Shown: in pieces, positions 5,782-6,206 of the stretch
How the letters are laid out: each line of letters begins with the position of its first letter
Numbering within the stretch: position 1 is the first letter of the stretch
Source of the DNA: Bordetella parapertussis
GTDB lineage: Bacteria > Pseudomonadota > Gammaproteobacteria > Burkholderiales > Burkholderiaceae_B
DNA: 6,206 bases
Assembly: GCA_945882005.1 (NCBI GenBank)
Contig: CAMCWG010000181.1
Coordinates: 1-6,206, forward strand
Reading direction: 5' to 3'
The notes under the pieces: generated by a model
Database searches by the model: none
What the model was told of the DNA's origin: nothing
Seen by the model: only the letters and a program-made list of their open reading frames with translations
Position numbers and translations under genes: made by a program

Positions 5782-6206
5782 TTACTTGCTGCCCTCTTTT
5801 TGTGTGCCACGGGCGGGTGGTACGCCGCCATAGGTTTGCCAAGTGGATCCTGCCAGCCAGCCCGCATCGACAGGCAAGTTGATGCCTGTGATGGCTTTTG
5901 CAGCGGGCGATAGAAGAAAGCCAACGGAGTCTGCAATCTCGTCGGGTGTGACGAAGCGGCCCATTGCAGCTTGTGACGTGAGGTCTTCAGGGTTGCGATC
6001 TTTGCGATCAATCGCAGCCTGCAGAGCCTCGGTCAGAACATACCCCGGTGAAATTGCGTTAATGCGTACGCCTGAGCGCCCCCATTCTGCTGCCAGGCAG
6101 GCCGTCATGGAGGCGACCGCAGCCTTGGCAGGGCCATAGGCGTGCAAAGGAGATGAGCGCAGGGAGGTGATTGAGGCGATATTGACGATCGATCCTCCGC
6201 CAAGCT
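5782..6206 (-). CDS. Short-chain dehydrogenase/reductase (SDR), C-terminal part
   Basis: The frame is open from the window edge, first full codon at 6204, to TAA 5784-5782, giving 140 codons. The TTG at 6147 is not a start, since SDR sequence continues upstream of it. Visible are GSIVNIASI with the catalytic Ser, then HAYGPAKAA with catalytic Tyr and Lys, the block WGRSGVRINAISPGYVLTE that follows the active site in classical SDRs, FVTPDEIADSVGFLLSPAA, and the terminal strand GINLPVDAGW. The N-terminal cofactor-binding half, about 110-120 residues, lies outside the window. Near its end it has a 25-residue tail after VDAGW, somewhat longer than the minimal SDR, ending in GTQKEGSK. Its stop overlaps the livG ATG by one base, so the two are co-translated. 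It differs clearly from the complete SDR at the other end of the operon, so the two are not recent duplicates. It is probably a catabolic NAD(P)-dependent dehydrogenase with unknown substrate. Confidence 0.92.
   Translation of the reverse strand, partial: LGGGSIVNIASITSLRSSPLHAYGPAKAAVASMTACLAAEWGRSGVRINAISPGYVLTEALQAAIDRKDRNPEDLTSQAAMGRFVTPDEIADSVGFLLSPAAKAITGINLPVDAGWLAGSTWQTYGGVPPARGTQKEGSK
5792..5797 (-). promoter_or_regulatory. Shine-Dalgarno that fixes the livG start
   Basis: AGAGGG on the minus strand lies 9 bases before ATG 5782-5780, inside the last codons of the upstream SDR gene. It supports this start over the longer frame beginning at 5842. Together with the TAATG stop/start overlap, it indicates translational coupling. 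Confidence 0.75.

Larger units (their letters stand above)
5030..5782 (-). pseudogene. livG: livG, LIV-type ABC transporter ATPase, interrupted by an in-frame TAA at codon 126
   Basis: Reading from ATG 5782 gives 125 codons, a TAA at 5407-5405, then 124 more sense codons in the same frame to TGA 5032-5030. The total of about 250 positions is normal for LivG. The first half holds Walker A GPNGAGKT (34-41) and the Q-loop GRAFQ (Gln83). The second half holds the signature LSHGDQ (144-149), Walker B LLLDEP (165-170) and the H-loop IEHD (His202). The stop therefore cuts between Q-loop and signature, in the helical subdomain, and neither half alone can be a working ATPase. Similarity to LivG continues across the TAA without gap or shift. 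Glu (GAA) would fit the position, so one G-to-T change explains it. GTG and ATG follow directly after the stop, but without a Shine-Dalgarno. TAA is an ordinary terminator for neighbouring genes, so code reassignment is unlikely. A longer frame reaches 5842 but overlaps the upstream SDR; the LivG-like sequence begins at MLKIEHLNKSF. The gene overlaps the SDR stop by one base (TAATG) and livF by four. Confidence 0.9.

Noticed and set aside
5783..5842. N-terminal extension of livG by 20 codons
   Set aside because: It overlaps the SDR C-terminus in another frame, does not resemble LivG, and the AGAGGG ribosome site points to ATG 5782.

Overview
The window looks like chromosomal DNA of a betaproteobacterium, probably in the order Burkholderiales. 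This rests on moderate GC (by eye somewhat above 50%), Shine-Dalgarno-led and overlapping genes, a proteobacterial YchF C-terminus, and a LIV-type ABC transporter packed among short-chain dehydrogenases. The genus cannot be fixed from the sequence alone. Coding density is very high, and no stretch over 300 bases lacks a gene. I see no tRNA, rRNA, CRISPR array or insertion sequence.

Plus strand, 1-3536: the C-terminal two thirds of the ATPase gene ychF (cut by the window edge); then, after 18 bases, an HcxB/YbiC-type 2-hydroxycarboxylate dehydrogenase of the malate/L-lactate dehydrogenase family; then, after 44 bases, a 558-residue thiamine-diphosphate enzyme related to benzoylformate decarboxylase and acetolactate synthase. 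The last two suggest a chain from 2-hydroxyacid to 2-oxoacid to aldehyde plus CO2, formally like the mandelate pathway. The substrate is unknown.

Minus strand, 6206-3545 (read right to left): the C-terminal part of a short-chain dehydrogenase (SDR), livG, livF and a second, complete SDR. The genes are joined by a TAATG overlap, an ATGA overlap and a 19-base gap, so they form one operon. LivG and LivF are the two ATPases of a branched-chain amino acid/amide-type importer; its permeases and binding protein are not in view. The two groups converge, with only 8 bases between stop codons. An imperfect hairpin lies just inside the end of the complete SDR gene.

The most notable observation is that livG carries a TAA stop at codon 126 with no frameshift. 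The reading frame continues on the far side with all remaining ABC motifs intact. A single base change from GAA would explain it. The alternatives are sequencing error, a recent loss-of-function mutation, or stop-and-restart synthesis of a split ATPase. I found no strong sign of a wholly new system: the window reads as an ordinary catabolic and transport locus with this one broken gene and a few atypical active-site details.
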